DNA of 64,000 nucleotides from Bog-473 sp963706555 (GCA_963706555.1 OY970164.1:806001-870000); one strand, 5' to 3'; positions 8,345 through 18,049 are shown, counted from the first letter of the stretch. Numbers and translations: made by a program. The notes: generated by a model from the letters alone, not told the origin.

Positions 8345-11300
8345 TCATCCGACATTCCAGTGGTGCGATTCCCCAATGAGTCGAGTGAGGTCGGCTGCAG
8401 GCATCGGAGGAGCTAGGTAGAATCCCTGGGCTCGCTTACACCCGAGATTCTTGAGATTGTCGAGCTGATCCCGCCTCTCAACGCCTTCGGCCGTAACCTC
8501 GAGATCGAGCGCTTCGGCCATGGCCAGAATCGCAGCTACGAGCGCTGAATCGTGCGAATCGGAACCGAGACCATGGACGAACGTGCGGTCCACCTTCACG
8601 GCGTCGACCGGGAAGCGCTGCAGATAGCTGAGCGATGAGTAGCCGGTCCCAAAGTCATCAATCGAAAGCTGGACTCCTAGAGCCTTCAAAGATGCCAGCA
8701 CCTGCTCGAAATAGACGACGTCCTCCATAAAGATGCTTTCCGTCAACTCCAGGCAGAGATCTTTAGGCTGCGCGCCCGTACGCCGCAGCACGTCCTCAAT
8801 CACGCCAGCGATTCCAGGAGTAGCCGTCTGCCGCACAGAGAGATTTACAGCTATCGAGATTGACGGCTCCGTGGTCTGCCATTGGACCAGCTGCCGACAT
8901 GCTTCTTCAAGTACCCAAGCACCTATAGGAACGATGAGTCCCGTATCTTCGGCGAGGGCAATGAACTCGTTGGGCAAAATGAGGCCCCGCTCGCGATGCT
9001 CCCACCGAAGAAGTGCTTCGGCGCTCACGATTTTCCCGGTAATAAGATCGATGACAGGCTGGTAATAGACGGTGAACTCTTGACCTTCGAGGGCCCGGCG
9101 TAACGCAGATTCGGTCGCCATTCTGCGCTCGACTTTGGCGCGAAGCGCTTCGTCAAACAGCTCGATTGATCCCCGGCCACGCTCTTTGGCTCGATACATG
9201 GCCGTGTCCGAATCCCTTAACAAACTCACCGGCGTCGCACACGCGTCAGAGACCGCAATGCCAGCGCTCGCTGTGATTGCCATTTCATGGTTGCTGATCG
9301 AAAACGGCACGCTCAGGGTCTCAATGAGGCGCTCCGCTATCTCCTTGATCTCAACCACTGAGATGTCCTCGCAGACCGCCACGAACTCATCGCCGCCATT
9401 GCGGGCAACGGTATCTCCTGGTCGGACAAGCCGAGCAAGACGGTTGGCCACAAGTTTCAGCAGTTCGTCACCTGTGGCATGGCCAAAGGTGTCGTTGATT
9501 GTCTTGAATCGGTCAAGGCCGAGGAACAGTACCCCGATTTTCGAACCTCGACGCCGTGAGCCGTCGAGGGCATGGACCAGGCGATCAGTCAGCAATGCCC
9601 GGTTGGGAAGACCGGTAAGTGAGTCGTGGAGAGCCTGATGGACGAGCTCATTCTCCATCTCTTTGCGCTCGGTGATGTCTTGAAGTTGTGCCAAAAAATA
9701 CTGTGGCTTCCCCAACTCGTTGCGCACGAGTGTGACGTGCGAAGATGCCCACACAACGGTGCCATCCGGCCGAACGTAACGACCCTCGACCGCGTACGTG
9801 TCGTGACCGGCAGCCACGCGGGCCAGAAGGGACTGCCACGCGGGTACCTCGTCGGGATGCGTGTACTCCGTCCAGTGTCGACCTACCAGTAGCTCCTTAG
9901 GCCGACCAAGGAGAGAACACACCGCCGGGTTCACCCGAAGCGGGACTCCCTCAAGATCGACGATGGCGGCACCGATTCCTGCCTGTTCGAAACCGATCTC
10001 GATCCGTGTTTCGGCCGCCAATTGCAGCCGGTCGGCCTCGACTCGCTCAGTGTCGTCTATCAGCGTGCCGACCAACCGTGCGACAGTACCGTCGTCCGTC
10101 ATTTCCGGTACGGCGCGGGCGCGAACGCACCGTTCGTCCAAGTCGATACGGATGATCCGGAGCAAGAGATCGAAGGGAACACCTTCCCCGATTGCCGTGG
10201 CCCAGGCTTTCTCCAACGCTGACCTGCTGTCGGGATGAATCCTCGCGAAGAACAAGTCGGCGGTGGCCGGTAAGCCCGGATCGATTCCCAAAATGCGGTA
10301 TTGCTCATCTGACCAGGACATCTGTCCGGTGAGCAGATCGAGCTCAAAACTCCCGAGATGGGCGATCCGCTGTGCCTCGGCCATACGTCTTCGGCTTGCG
10401 TCCCGCTCATGTTGTGCCTCGCGGCGTTCGGTGATGTCATGGGCGATCATCGAGAGGCCCACGACGTTCCCAACCTCATCCGTTGCCGGTGACGCGGTCA
10501 CGAGCACATCCACGCGGCTCCCGTCCTTCCGGCATCGAGTTGTTTCAAGATGCTCGGCCGGTCCACCGGCGTTGAGGCGACACCGAATCTCTTCCTCTTG
10601 AGCAACCAACCCCTCGGGCGCGAACACCCCGACAGGTCGACCGATGATCTCGACGGCGGTATAACCAAATAATTCCTCGGCGGCGACGTTCCAACTCGTG
10701 ACTATTCCGTCGGCCGTCACACCGAAGATGGCGTCGCCAGAACCCTCAACGATGGTGGCGAGCTGCCGTCGATCCTTTTCGGCTGTTTTGCGATCTGTGA
10801 TGTCAATGACAACGATGCCGATCCCGATGATCTCGTCTTCAAGCGAGACCGGATAGAAGCTCGTCGACCAGTAATACATCTGTTTGGGATCGGTCGGCGA
10901 TGGACCGTTCACCTCAATATCTAGGGTAGCTATTCCGCTGTCGAGGACACGGTGGTAAAGCGGCTCGATCTGCGGCCAGAGCAATGGAACCACGGCGGAG
11001 ACAGGTTGACCAACCTGCTCAGCAATCGTCGATCCGTTGATGCGAGCCAGGGTCTCATTCAGGCGGACGAACTTAAAGTCGCGGTCCACAAATCCAAATC
11101 CGACCGGGGCCTTCGACAACAGCGTCTCCAACAACGTCAGCGTCTCTGCTGTCTGGCGCTGGGCGAGTCGCAGTTCAGCTTCTAGCTGTGTGGCATCTTC
11201 GATATCTGTTGCTATGCCAATCCGTCTGACGACGACATCACCCTCATCCCGGATCGCAATGCCTCGGACCGCATGCCACCGATACTCACCATCGAACCGC

Positions 11301-11632
11301 CGAATTCGATAGTGCACCTGAAACGGTGTGAGCATCGCAGCCAAATGCCCCCACGTGAGGCGGGCTTGATCGACGTCGTCCGGGTGGACAAACGACATCC
11401 AGTCACAGCCGAGCCTTGGTTCTTGATGTCCCGTATAGGTCCGGCCGTGCCGGTTCAAGTGCTTGATAGATCCGTCGGGGTTCGTCAGCCATACGATGTC
11501 CGGACTCGATTCGGCAATAAACCGAAAGTCAGCATCAGCAAGGAACCGACCACCGCCCGAGACACACGTGATTGGAACATTCCCTTCGCCCGCGCCGCTT
11601 CCACGGTCGACAATTTCCGGCAGTTGCGTCAT
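8345..11632 (-). CDS. Multi-PAS sensor with GGDEF and EAL domains (c-di-GMP turnover)
   Basis: About 1095 aa from ATG at 11632; GTG at 11647 is also possible. Five PAS-type modules run from about 30 to 660 (for example FRFIAESSPDIVWLTN, GSGDAIFGVTADGIVTSWN, QMSWSDEQYRILGIDPG), each followed by PAC-like DITxR motifs. The GGDEF domain (about 665-830) has DSLTGLPNRALLTDRL and RNGGDEFVAVCE. The EAL domain (about 845-1090) has SAEALLRWE, DDFGTGYSSLSYL and TAEGVE, so the phosphodiesterase looks active. There are no TM segments, so it is a cytosolic integrator. It begins 19 bp after the ice-binding protein gene and is probably co-transcribed with it. Upstream in-frame codons overlap that gene and are unlikely to be used. 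Confidence 0.9.
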   Translation of the reverse strand: MTQLPEIVDRGSGAGEGNVPITCVSGGGRFLADADFRFIAESSPDIVWLTNPDGSIKHLNRHGRTYTGHQEPRLGCDWMSFVHPDDVDQARLTWGHLAAMLTPFQVHYRIRRFDGEYRWHAVRGIAIRDEGDVVVRRIGIATDIEDATQLEAELRLAQRQTAETLTLLETLLSKAPVGFGFVDRDFKFVRLNETLARINGSTIAEQVGQPVSAVVPLLWPQIEPLYHRVLDSGIATLDIEVNGPSPTDPKQMYYWSTSFYPVSLEDEIIGIGIVVIDITDRKTAEKDRRQLATIVEGSGDAIFGVTADGIVTSWNVAAEELFGYTAVEIIGRPVGVFAPEGLVAQEEEIRCRLNAGGPAEHLETTRCRKDGSRVDVLVTASPATDEVGNVVGLSMIAHDITERREAQHERDASRRRMAEAQRIAHLGSFELDLLTGQMSWSDEQYRILGIDPGLPATADLFFARIHPDSRSALEKAWATAIGEGVPFDLLLRIIRIDLDERCVRARAVPEMTDDGTVARLVGTLIDDTERVEADRLQLAAETRIEIGFEQAGIGAAIVDLEGVPLRVNPAVCSLLGRPKELLVGRHWTEYTHPDEVPAWQSLLARVAAGHDTYAVEGRYVRPDGTVVWASSHVTLVRNELGKPQYFLAQLQDITERKEMENELVHQALHDSLTGLPNRALLTDRLVHALDGSRRRGSKIGVLFLGLDRFKTINDTFGHATGDELLKLVANRLARLVRPGDTVARNGGDEFVAVCEDISVVEIKEIAERLIETLSVPFSISNHEMAITASAGIAVSDACATPVSLLRDSDTAMYRAKERGRGSIELFDEALRAKVERRMATESALRRALEGQEFTVYYQPVIDLITGKIVSAEALLRWEHRERGLILPNEFIALAEDTGLIVPIGAWVLEEACRQLVQWQTTEPSISIAVNLSVRQTATPGIAGVIEDVLRRTGAQPKDLCLELTESIFMEDVVYFEQVLASLKALGVQLSIDDFGTGYSSLSYLQRFPVDAVKVDRTFVHGLGSDSHDSALVAAILAMAEALDLEVTAEGVERRDQLDNLKNLGCKRAQGFYLAPPMPAADLTRLIGESHHWNVG

Positions 11633-11651
11633 CGCAGTTGTTGTCACCGAC

Positions 11652-14633
11652 TTAGCCCTGCTTCGTCGGCACTGCCCCAACGATGTTGGTGACATGAATC
11701 CCGATTCCGGGGAGAGAACCCTCGAAAAGGGCGTCCCCGAATGCGAAGACGCCGCCGTCGGTTCCGATGAGTAAATATCCCTTCCCATCGCTACTCGGCA
11801 CCATTGAAATGATGTTGTTGACCTTGACCCCAATGCCCGGAAGCGATCCTTGGAATGGTGCATCGCCAAAGGAAAAGACCCCGCCGTCAGGTCCGGTGAG
11901 CCAATATCCCTGACCACTTGGAGTTGATGTCATAGCGGTGACTGGACCGAGAGCACTGCCGAGATTCGTGGCGTCACCGAAGGCGTAGACCAGTCCTGCC
12001 GACCCAACAATCCAGTAACCCTGGTCACCGGTGACCGCGGCGAAGCCGACGATGTTATTGACGTGGATACCAAGCCCCGGCAGGGATCCCTCGAAGGGAG
12101 CGTTCCCGAAGGTGAAGACGCCGCCGTCTTTGGCGACCAAGAAGTAGCCTCCGCCATTGGCCGTCAGCGCAATGCCCACGATGTCGTTCACATGGACTCC
12201 GATACCGGGCAGAGAACCGTAGAAAGTTGCGTCCCCGAAGGCAAATACCCCGCCGTCACTACCAACCAGGTAATAGCCCTTGTTGTCCCCAGTGGTGACG
12301 ATGCCCACGATGTTGTTCACATTGACTCCGATACCGGGCAGAGAACCGTAGAAGCCAGTTCCCGGTGGGCCAAAGACGAATACCCCACCGTCAGATCCCA
12401 CGAGGTCATAGTTGCCTCCCGTATCGGCTGGCACGGTGGGCGCCGCTGCCGCGACGGTGAGGGAGAAAATCCAGGTGCCGATGTCGCCGTTGGTGTCGCT
12501 GTCGTCGCCGCTGACCGAGTAGGTACCCGGTGGGAGCGAGGTGGACGCGCTGATCTTTCCGGTCGTTGTAACCACAACATACGTGGATGCCCCCGAAAGT
12601 GTTTCGGTGTAGCTGACGGTGCCAATCCCGTTTGTCACGGCGCGTTGGCCGCTATAGCCGCCGCCGTCAGCCACGGTCGCCGAGACCGGACTCCCCTGGA
12701 TCAGGGCGATAGGGACTGCGCTGACGTACGTGAAGGTGTCGGCACGGCCGGGAGACGAGGTACCACCTGGAGTTGTCACCGTCACATCGACCAGCCCCGC
12801 CGCGCCGGCTGGGCTCAATGCAGCGATCGTGGTGGAGTTGACGACGACGAAATTGATGGAAGCCACGGCTCCGAAATCGACCATCGTCGCTCCGGCGAAG
12901 TTGTTCCCCGTAACGATCACCCTCGTGCCACCAACGGTCGGGCCGAAAGCGGCAGTAACGCCTGTGATCACTGGCGGGTCAGCCGTCCACTGGGCATAGA
13001 GCGTCACCGCAGCGCTGAAGGAATAGAGGGCTCCGTCGGTGTAGGGGGTGCCGATGCCGAGGGGCGACGTGTTCCAGCCCGAGAAGGTGAAGCCGCTGCG
13101 CCCAAAGCCGTTGGTGTTCAACGCGCTCGGGACGTTGGCCGTCTCGGTGGGCGTCGAGCCGGCGCTCGAACCGTTGCCGTTGAAGGTGACCGTGAACGAG
13201 GGGTCAGCCGTCCACTGGGCATAGAGCGTCACCGCAGCGCTGAAGGAATAGAGGGCTCCGTCGGTGTAGGGGGTGCCGATGCCGAGGGGCGACGTGTTCC
13301 AGCCCGAGAAGGTGAAGCCGCTGCGCCCAAAGCCGTTGGTGTTCAACGCGCTCGGGACGTTGGCCGTCTCGGTGGGCGTCGAGCCGGCGCTCGAACCGTT
13401 GCCGTTGAAGGTGACCGTGAACGAGGGGTCAGCCGTCCACTGGGCATAGAGCGTCACCGCAGCGCTGAAGGAATAGAGGGCTCCGTCGGTGTAGGGGGTG
13501 CCGATGCCGAGGGGCGACGTGTTCCAGCCCGAGAAGGTGAAGCCGCTGCGCCCAAAGCCGTTGGTGTTCAACGCGCTCGGGACGTTGGCCGTCTCGGTGG
13601 GCGTCGAGCCGGCGCTCGAACCGTTGCCGTTGAAGGTGACCGTGAACGAGGGCGGGGCTGTCACAGTGATATTCGTGACGGCGGTGGTCAGGGCGTCACC
13701 GTGAGCAGCATCGGCGGCCTGGGTGGCCTGAATAGTGCACCATCCGGTCGTCAGATAGGTCAAGGCACCGCTTATCGCGTTCACCGTGCAGATCGAGGAC
13801 GTCATGGAGGTGTACGTAATCGAACCTGCGTCACCAGGTATTCCAGCCGCGCCCACCGAGTCGGTCATCGTGTTGGTCAGCGAGCTCGTCGGAGTGGGCG
13901 GGACGGCAAAGGTGACGATGTCGGGTGTTGTAATCACGTTGCCAGCAAGGGTGACGACGCCGGAGGAAAGCGCACGTCCGGCGATTGACCCGCCGGCTCC
14001 CACTGTGATCGCCCCGGCTGCCATGATCGTCCCGCTGAAGGATGAAGCTGCGCCAGTCGTGACTGCACCGTTGACCTGCCAGAACACATTGGAGGCTTGG
14101 GCGCCATTGATCAAGCTGATCGTGGTACCAGCAGCCGTGTTGAGGGCTGCGTTGACTTGAAAGACAAAGACTGCGTTGGGGTCGCCCTGGCCATCCAACG
14201 TCATCGTCCCTGTGAGGGCAAACGCCGCCGCAGTTGAATAGACCCCGGCGTCGAATGTGGCTCCGATTTGGTCTCCGCTAAAGGTTCTCGTCGGACTCAG
14301 GCCGGCGGCAGCGTTATATGCGAGGACCAAGTCGGATTGGGCTTGCGCTGCCTGGGTGTCACCGGCGTGCGTTACGCCTTCAACGATCCCGGGAGGGAAT
14401 CCCGTGATCGAAGTGCTCGGACTCACCCCGAGGTCTGCGTTGAGGACGGAGTTGAGGGTGTTCACAACCCCTGTTCCACCCAATACGGAGTAGTTCCCAG
14501 CCGTGCCCAATTCCACGGATAACGGAGCCGCGTCGGCGCTGGACGAAATCAGCAAGAGGCCCGCGAGCACCAACGTGCTCGCCAACGCAGCACTACCGAC
14601 AGCTCTGCTGGTGAGGAGTACGAATTTCCTCAT
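11652..14633 (-). CDS. Secreted ice-binding-like (DUF3494) adhesin with InlB-type, IPT/TIG and DGGVFxFGD repeats
   Basis: 993 aa from ATG at 14633. A signal peptide (MRKFVLLTSRAVGSAALAS, then a hydrophobic core, cut near SADAAP) leads into a DUF3494 domain (about 38-240): GTAGNYSVLGGTGVVNT, TFDAGVYSTAAAFALTGTM, NVFWQVNGAVTTGAAS. DUF3494 includes ice-binding and antifreeze proteins and adhesins. Then come an Ig-like segment, three identical 75-residue Listeria/Bacteroides-type repeats (each ending in AVTLYAQWTADP or similar), an IPT/TIG domain (VTAAFGPTVGGTRVIVTGNNF), a putative Ig segment, and about six propeller-like units with DGGVFxFGDAxFxGSLPGIG. No sortase signal is seen. It is probably a cell-surface or secreted adhesin. 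Confidence 0.88.
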   Translation of the reverse strand: MRKFVLLTSRAVGSAALASTLVLAGLLLISSSADAAPLSVELGTAGNYSVLGGTGVVNTLNSVLNADLGVSPSTSITGFPPGIVEGVTHAGDTQAAQAQSDLVLAYNAAAGLSPTRTFSGDQIGATFDAGVYSTAAAFALTGTMTLDGQGDPNAVFVFQVNAALNTAAGTTISLINGAQASNVFWQVNGAVTTGAASSFSGTIMAAGAITVGAGGSIAGRALSSGVVTLAGNVITTPDIVTFAVPPTPTSSLTNTMTDSVGAAGIPGDAGSITYTSMTSSICTVNAISGALTYLTTGWCTIQATQAADAAHGDALTTAVTNITVTAPPSFTVTFNGNGSSAGSTPTETANVPSALNTNGFGRSGFTFSGWNTSPLGIGTPYTDGALYSFSAAVTLYAQWTADPSFTVTFNGNGSSAGSTPTETANVPSALNTNGFGRSGFTFSGWNTSPLGIGTPYTDGALYSFSAAVTLYAQWTADPSFTVTFNGNGSSAGSTPTETANVPSALNTNGFGRSGFTFSGWNTSPLGIGTPYTDGALYSFSAAVTLYAQWTADPPVITGVTAAFGPTVGGTRVIVTGNNFAGATMVDFGAVASINFVVVNSTTIAALSPAGAAGLVDVTVTTPGGTSSPGRADTFTYVSAVPIALIQGSPVSATVADGGGYSGQRAVTNGIGTVSYTETLSGASTYVVVTTTGKISASTSLPPGTYSVSGDDSDTNGDIGTWIFSLTVAAAAPTVPADTGGNYDLVGSDGGVFVFGPPGTGFYGSLPGIGVNVNNIVGIVTTGDNKGYYLVGSDGGVFAFGDATFYGSLPGIGVHVNDIVGIALTANGGGYFLVAKDGGVFTFGNAPFEGSLPGLGIHVNNIVGFAAVTGDQGYWIVGSAGLVYAFGDATNLGSALGPVTAMTSTPSGQGYWLTGPDGGVFSFGDAPFQGSLPGIGVKVNNIISMVPSSDGKGYLLIGTDGGVFAFGDALFEGSLPGIGIHVTNIVGAVPTKQG
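12976..13650 (-). repeat. Three tandem 225-bp repeats coding for identical 75-residue modules
   Basis: Units begin at 12976, 13201 and 13426, with an exact 225-bp (75-codon) period. By eye they are identical in DNA, including third positions, so the expansion is recent or kept uniform by recombination. They encode the InlB B-repeat-like modules of the DUF3494 protein. Confidence 0.92.
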
Positions 14634-14729
14634 AATGACCGACCTACTCCCTACGTGGGCAAGGACGGGTGGAAACCGACCGTCAGGCTTGCCGCATCGT
14701 CGGACCCCCTCCAGAGCCTGATCGACCAA

Positions 14730-14844
14730 ACCACTATACCAGCTAATTTAGTCCGGTAATCATTTTCACGTTTAATAAACCATGATTAATTATCCCCGGT
14801 ATTTAAATCACGATTGTTAAAACCATATTTCTGTTACGGGTATT
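14730..14844. promoter_or_regulatory. AT-rich divergent promoter region between the adhesin gene and a winged-helix regulator
   Basis: This stretch is strikingly AT-rich against a GC-rich background (for example TTTAATAAACCATGATTAAT). It holds related half-sites such as CATGATTAAT and CACGATTGTTAA that could bind the adjacent winged-helix protein. It is the only space for promoters of both divergent genes. Confidence 0.5.
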
Positions 14845-15324
14845 GTGTATCCTCTGGTGAGAACGCCGCCAAAGCGAAGAAGAAACGCACACACCTTGCG
14901 CACCGTCCCAAACTTCCGATTACTCACGAACCACGGCAATTTGCTCCTGTTGATTGCGCGCGATCCACATATACGGATCCGAGATATGGCCACCCTGCTG
15001 GACATCACCGAGCGCGCCGCCCAGCGCATCGTCGCCGACCTGGTCAGCACGGGTTATCTCGATCGTGAGCGCAAAGGGCGGCGAAACGTCTACCGGGTCA
15101 GAAACCATCTGCCCCTGAGGCTGCCATTTCAGCACGATCTCGACATTAAATCCCTGCTCGCGATAATGGCGGCTGAGAACGACTCAGGCGGTACGACACA
15201 AGAGAGCGAGTCCTCGACTTCGACCACTGGACTTGCGCAGAGTCCCACACCAACGGGATCAAACTCGGACACGTACGCGCAATCCCACCAGGAAGGCTCC
15301 TCACGAGAAGAGCGCTCGGTTTGA
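14845..15324 (+). CDS. Winged-helix (MarR-like) transcriptional regulator
   Basis: 159 aa. The core at about 28-95 is a winged helix: TNHGNLLLLIARDPHIRIRD, then MATLLDITERAAQRIVADL, and the wing GYLDRERKGRRNVYRV. The last 50 residues are Ser/Thr/Gly-rich and look disordered. The GTG start at 14845 is uncertain. It is divergent from the DUF3494 adhesin and so is a candidate regulator of it. This family often sits alone beside the gene it controls. Confidence 0.75.
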   Translation: MYPLVRTPPKRRRNAHTLRTVPNFRLLTNHGNLLLLIARDPHIRIRDMATLLDITERAAQRIVADLVSTGYLDRERKGRRNVYRVRNHLPLRLPFQHDLDIKSLLAIMAAENDSGGTTQESESSTSTTGLAQSPTPTGSNSDTYAQSHQEGSSREERSV

Positions 15325-15347
15325 TGTAGTCCGAAGTCAGAGGCTGC

Positions 15348-16550
15348 TCAGACAGTGATCGGCAACTTGGTGTAGCCCCGAACGGTACTGGTGTGAAGGG
15401 GAACGGCCTGCTCGAGGTCGACCGACCACTCGGGAAAGCGTCGGAGCGTCTCCTCGAGCGCGATGCGGCCCTCGAGGCGGGCCAGCGCGGCGCCGAGGCA
15501 AAAGTGGATGCCGTAGCCGAATGAGACGTGGTGGTCCATCTCCCGGTGGATGTCGAAGCGGTCGGCATCGGGGAAGGTGCGCTCGTCGCGGCCGGCGGAA
15601 CCGGTGATGAGCAGAACTTTGGAGTCCGAGGGGATGGTCTGGCCGTGGAGCTCGACGTCCCGGGTCGTCCACCTTCCCTGTACCGGAGATGGCGCCTCAT
15701 AACGGAGAAGCTCCTCGACGGCATTGGGGATGAGGGTCGTGTCGGCCACGAGCTCGGCCCGTTGGCCGGGATTGGCGGCGAGCACCTCCCCGGCCCAGCC
15801 GATGAGCCGGGCAACCGTCTCCGTGCCGGCACTGGCGAGAAGCAACCCGAACATCGTCGCTTCCTCGAAGGTGAGCCGACGTTTCTGCCCGTCGTCGTCG
15901 AGGATCTCGCCTTCGAGCAGGTCGGTGAACATGTCGTCGCGCGGGGTTTTCTGACGCTCCTCGAGCTGCGCCCCGATGTAGGCGTGGAGCCTTCCCATGA
16001 ATGCCGCCGCGACCTCGTTCATCATTCCCTTTTCGGGGTCGAGGTGGAAGGAGCCGTCGATGAGCTCGCGCATCTCTTCGCGGTGACCGGGCTCTACGCC
16101 GAGGAGGGCGGCGATGACAGTCGCAGGTAGCCGGGCGCCGAAGTCCTGCACGTAATCGAAGGTCCCGCGACCGACAAAGGGGTCGAGAAGAGTGGCGCAC
16201 AGTTCCCTGATTTCGCCTTGGAGCACGAGCATCCGCCGTGGCGTGAAGGCCTTGGACACCAGTCGGCGGAGGCGGGTGTGATCGGGAGGGTCGGTAAAGA
16301 TCATCATGCCGCCGATGATGTCCGGGCCCATCATCTCGAGCACGGTGCCGTGGGCCGAACTGAATGTCTTGGGATCTCGGTGGGCGGCATCGACGTCGAC
16401 GAAGCGACTCAAGGCATAGAAATCGAGCGACGGGTTGTAGTACACCGGCGCCTCGTCCCGGAGGAGCCGCCACACTGAATGAGGGTCGTCCTTGTACTGC
16501 TCACTGATGGGATCCCACGACAGCGGGCTCTGGGTCCGCGCTGGACTCAC
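15348..16550 (-). CDS. Cytochrome P450
   Basis: About 400 aa, normal bacterial length. It has the I-helix oxygen-binding motif AGTET, the K-helix ExxR in EELLRYEAP, and the haem loop FGYGIHFCLGAALARLE with the Cys ligand. The GTG start at 16550 overlaps the ppgK stop as GTGA, which favours it over GTG at 16562. It needs external redox partners; none lies nearby. The substrate is unknown. Confidence 0.95.
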   Translation of the reverse strand: MSPARTQSPLSWDPISEQYKDDPHSVWRLLRDEAPVYYNPSLDFYALSRFVDVDAAHRDPKTFSSAHGTVLEMMGPDIIGGMMIFTDPPDHTRLRRLVSKAFTPRRMLVLQGEIRELCATLLDPFVGRGTFDYVQDFGARLPATVIAALLGVEPGHREEMRELIDGSFHLDPEKGMMNEVAAAFMGRLHAYIGAQLEERQKTPRDDMFTDLLEGEILDDDGQKRRLTFEEATMFGLLLASAGTETVARLIGWAGEVLAANPGQRAELVADTTLIPNAVEELLRYEAPSPVQGRWTTRDVELHGQTIPSDSKVLLITGSAGRDERTFPDADRFDIHREMDHHVSFGYGIHFCLGAALARLEGRIALEETLRRFPEWSVDLEQAVPLHTSTVRGYTKLPITV

Positions 16551-17353
16551 GAGACGTCCCACAGCTTGATGCCACCCAGTATGCCCGCGCTGTTGTCGAC
16601 GATCGTGATGCGCTCGAGCGTCTTGCCCAACTCGTCACGGTCCACCCGTCTCGCGTTCCCGCCGCCGATGTAAAGGTGGTCGAAGAAGAACAGGGCGTCG
16701 ATCCTCGCGATGGCTTCGCGCACTCGGTGATTCCAGTGCTCGTCCCCTTTGTGCTTGCGCGCCAGTTCGCCGAGGTTCTCGTCGTAGGTCTCGTCCTTGC
16801 GGAACGGATGATGACCCAGTTCCAGGTGGGGCATGAGCTGACCGTCCATGAAGAAGGCACTTCCCATTCCCGTGCCGAGGGTCATCACCACCTCGAGACC
16901 TTTCCCCTGGACGACGGCTGCCCCTTGCACGTCGGCATCGTTGGCCACCTTGGTGGGTTTGCCGAGTGCGGTCGAAAGAGCCGTGGCCAGATCGAATTTG
17001 TCCCAGGCCTCGGACAGGTCCTTGTCCACGGGCGAGCCTGGCCCCTTCTTGCAGATGAAGTGGGGGGCGGTAAGGACAATGCCGCCGCGCACCATGCCGG
17101 GAAATCCGCAGGAGACCCGGTCCGCCTCGGGGAGTGGTTTGACCAAGGTGGTGAGCGCGCCAACCAGTCCGCCTTCGCCGTCAGGGGTAAGCGGGTACTT
17201 GGTGTCAACCCTGACCCGGTCGGCCATCATGGTGCCGGTCTTGCTCAGCACCGATGCTTTCAACCCCGTGCCTCCCACGTCGATCGCCAGGGTGAAGGGG
17301 CGTTCGGGTGTCTCGTCGCTTGGAGTGAGTGCCACGTTGCGCACTGTACTCAT
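16547..17353 (-). CDS. ppgK: Polyphosphate glucokinase
   Basis: 268 aa, ROK/ASKHA fold. The phosphate-binding motif LAIDVGGTGLKASVL lies near residue 25, and NDADVQGAAVVQGKG, TLGTGMGSAFF, LELGHHPF and the adenosine-loop IGGGNARRV follow. The LELGHHPFRKDETYDENLG stretch is typical of actinobacterial polyP/ATP glucokinases. It phosphorylates glucose to glucose 6-phosphate from polyphosphate or ATP. It forms a two-gene unit with the P450, with no obvious metabolic link. Confidence 0.93.
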   Translation of the reverse strand: MSTVRNVALTPSDETPERPFTLAIDVGGTGLKASVLSKTGTMMADRVRVDTKYPLTPDGEGGLVGALTTLVKPLPEADRVSCGFPGMVRGGIVLTAPHFICKKGPGSPVDKDLSEAWDKFDLATALSTALGKPTKVANDADVQGAAVVQGKGLEVVMTLGTGMGSAFFMDGQLMPHLELGHHPFRKDETYDENLGELARKHKGDEHWNHRVREAIARIDALFFFDHLYIGGGNARRVDRDELGKTLERITIVDNSAGILGGIKLWDVS

Positions 17354-17382
17354 GCGGTCCCTGCGCGGTTGGCCTCCGTCGG

Positions 17383-18000
17383 TCAGCGAAGGAGGTCGGC
17401 GACGGCGCCGCGAAGTATGTCGCTCAACTCCGACGACGGTACGTCGGCGAACGCGTCGCCGGACATGAAGATCCCGCCCAGGACCGCCCCGAACGACGCT
17501 GCCATCCGGACGCGGTCTCTGACCGAGAGTCCTTCATCGGAGAGCATCCGCTGGACGCTTGCCTGCAGGTCCTGGTGTTGCGCGTCGTGCTCCTCCCGGT
17601 GGAGCGCTTCGAACGCGGCCTCATTTCTCTGATGGAGGAGGAAGATCTTGCGGTGGGCCAGCATCTGATCGACGATCTTGTCGAGGAGGTCGGCCCAGCG
17701 CGCCGGTGTGGCCTCCTCTTCGCTCAGCTCATTCAGTGCGTCGAGGCCGAACTCGTGGAGGCGCAGGTGAAGCGCCATCAAAATGTCTTCCTTGCTGGCG
17801 AAATGGTAATAAAGCGCCGCCTTGGTCACCCCGAGTTGCTCGGCGATCTCCCGTAGCGACGTCTTGTCGAATCCCTTCTCGATGAAGAGGTCGAGCGCCA
17901 CATCGAGAATGCGCTCCCGTGTGCTCAGGGGCTCTTGCGGCTCTATCCCCTGGGCCGGTGCGACGGCGACTGCGGTACTGGTTTTCTGGTCCACGGTCAC
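17383..18000 (-). CDS. TetR-family transcriptional regulator
   Basis: 205 aa. The HTH is at about 26-75: TRERILDVALDLFIEKGF, TSLREIAEQLGVTKAALYYH, HFASKEDIL. The divergent ABC exporter 72 bp away and the palindromes between them suggest it represses the exporter and itself. The remaining helices form the usual ligand pocket; the ligand is unknown. Confidence 0.93.
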   Translation of the reverse strand: MTVDQKTSTAVAVAPAQGIEPQEPLSTRERILDVALDLFIEKGFDKTSLREIAEQLGVTKAALYYHFASKEDILMALHLRLHEFGLDALNELSEEEATPARWADLLDKIVDQMLAHRKIFLLHQRNEAAFEALHREEHDAQHQDLQASVQRMLSDEGLSVRDRVRMAASFGAVLGGIFMSGDAFADVPSSELSDILRGAVADLLR

Positions 18001-18006
18001 AATATT

Positions 18007-18024
18007 ACTTGACGGCCGGTAAGT
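18007..18024. promoter_or_regulatory. Operator-like palindrome 1 in the tetR/ABC divergent region
   Basis: ACTTGACGGCCGGTAAGT is an 18-bp imperfect palindrome (14 of 18 symmetric positions), 7 bp upstream of the tetR start. It is a likely TetR-family operator. Confidence 0.6.
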
Positions 18025-18049
18025 CTGCCGCGTACGATGCTGTCAGTGA

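Noticed and set aside
8106..8348. 80-codon minus-strand frame downstream of the GGDEF/EAL gene
   Set aside because: Odd composition, no family, and overlap with the end of the large sensor gene.
12976..13650. Possible CRISPR-like repeat array
   Set aside because: The units are 225 bp, contiguous and in frame, so they are protein-domain repeats with no spacers.
12063..13988. A 641-codon plus-strand frame
   Set aside because: It is antisense to the DUF3494 adhesin; its internal repeats only mirror the 225-bp repeats, and it is Arg/Gly-rich with no domain.
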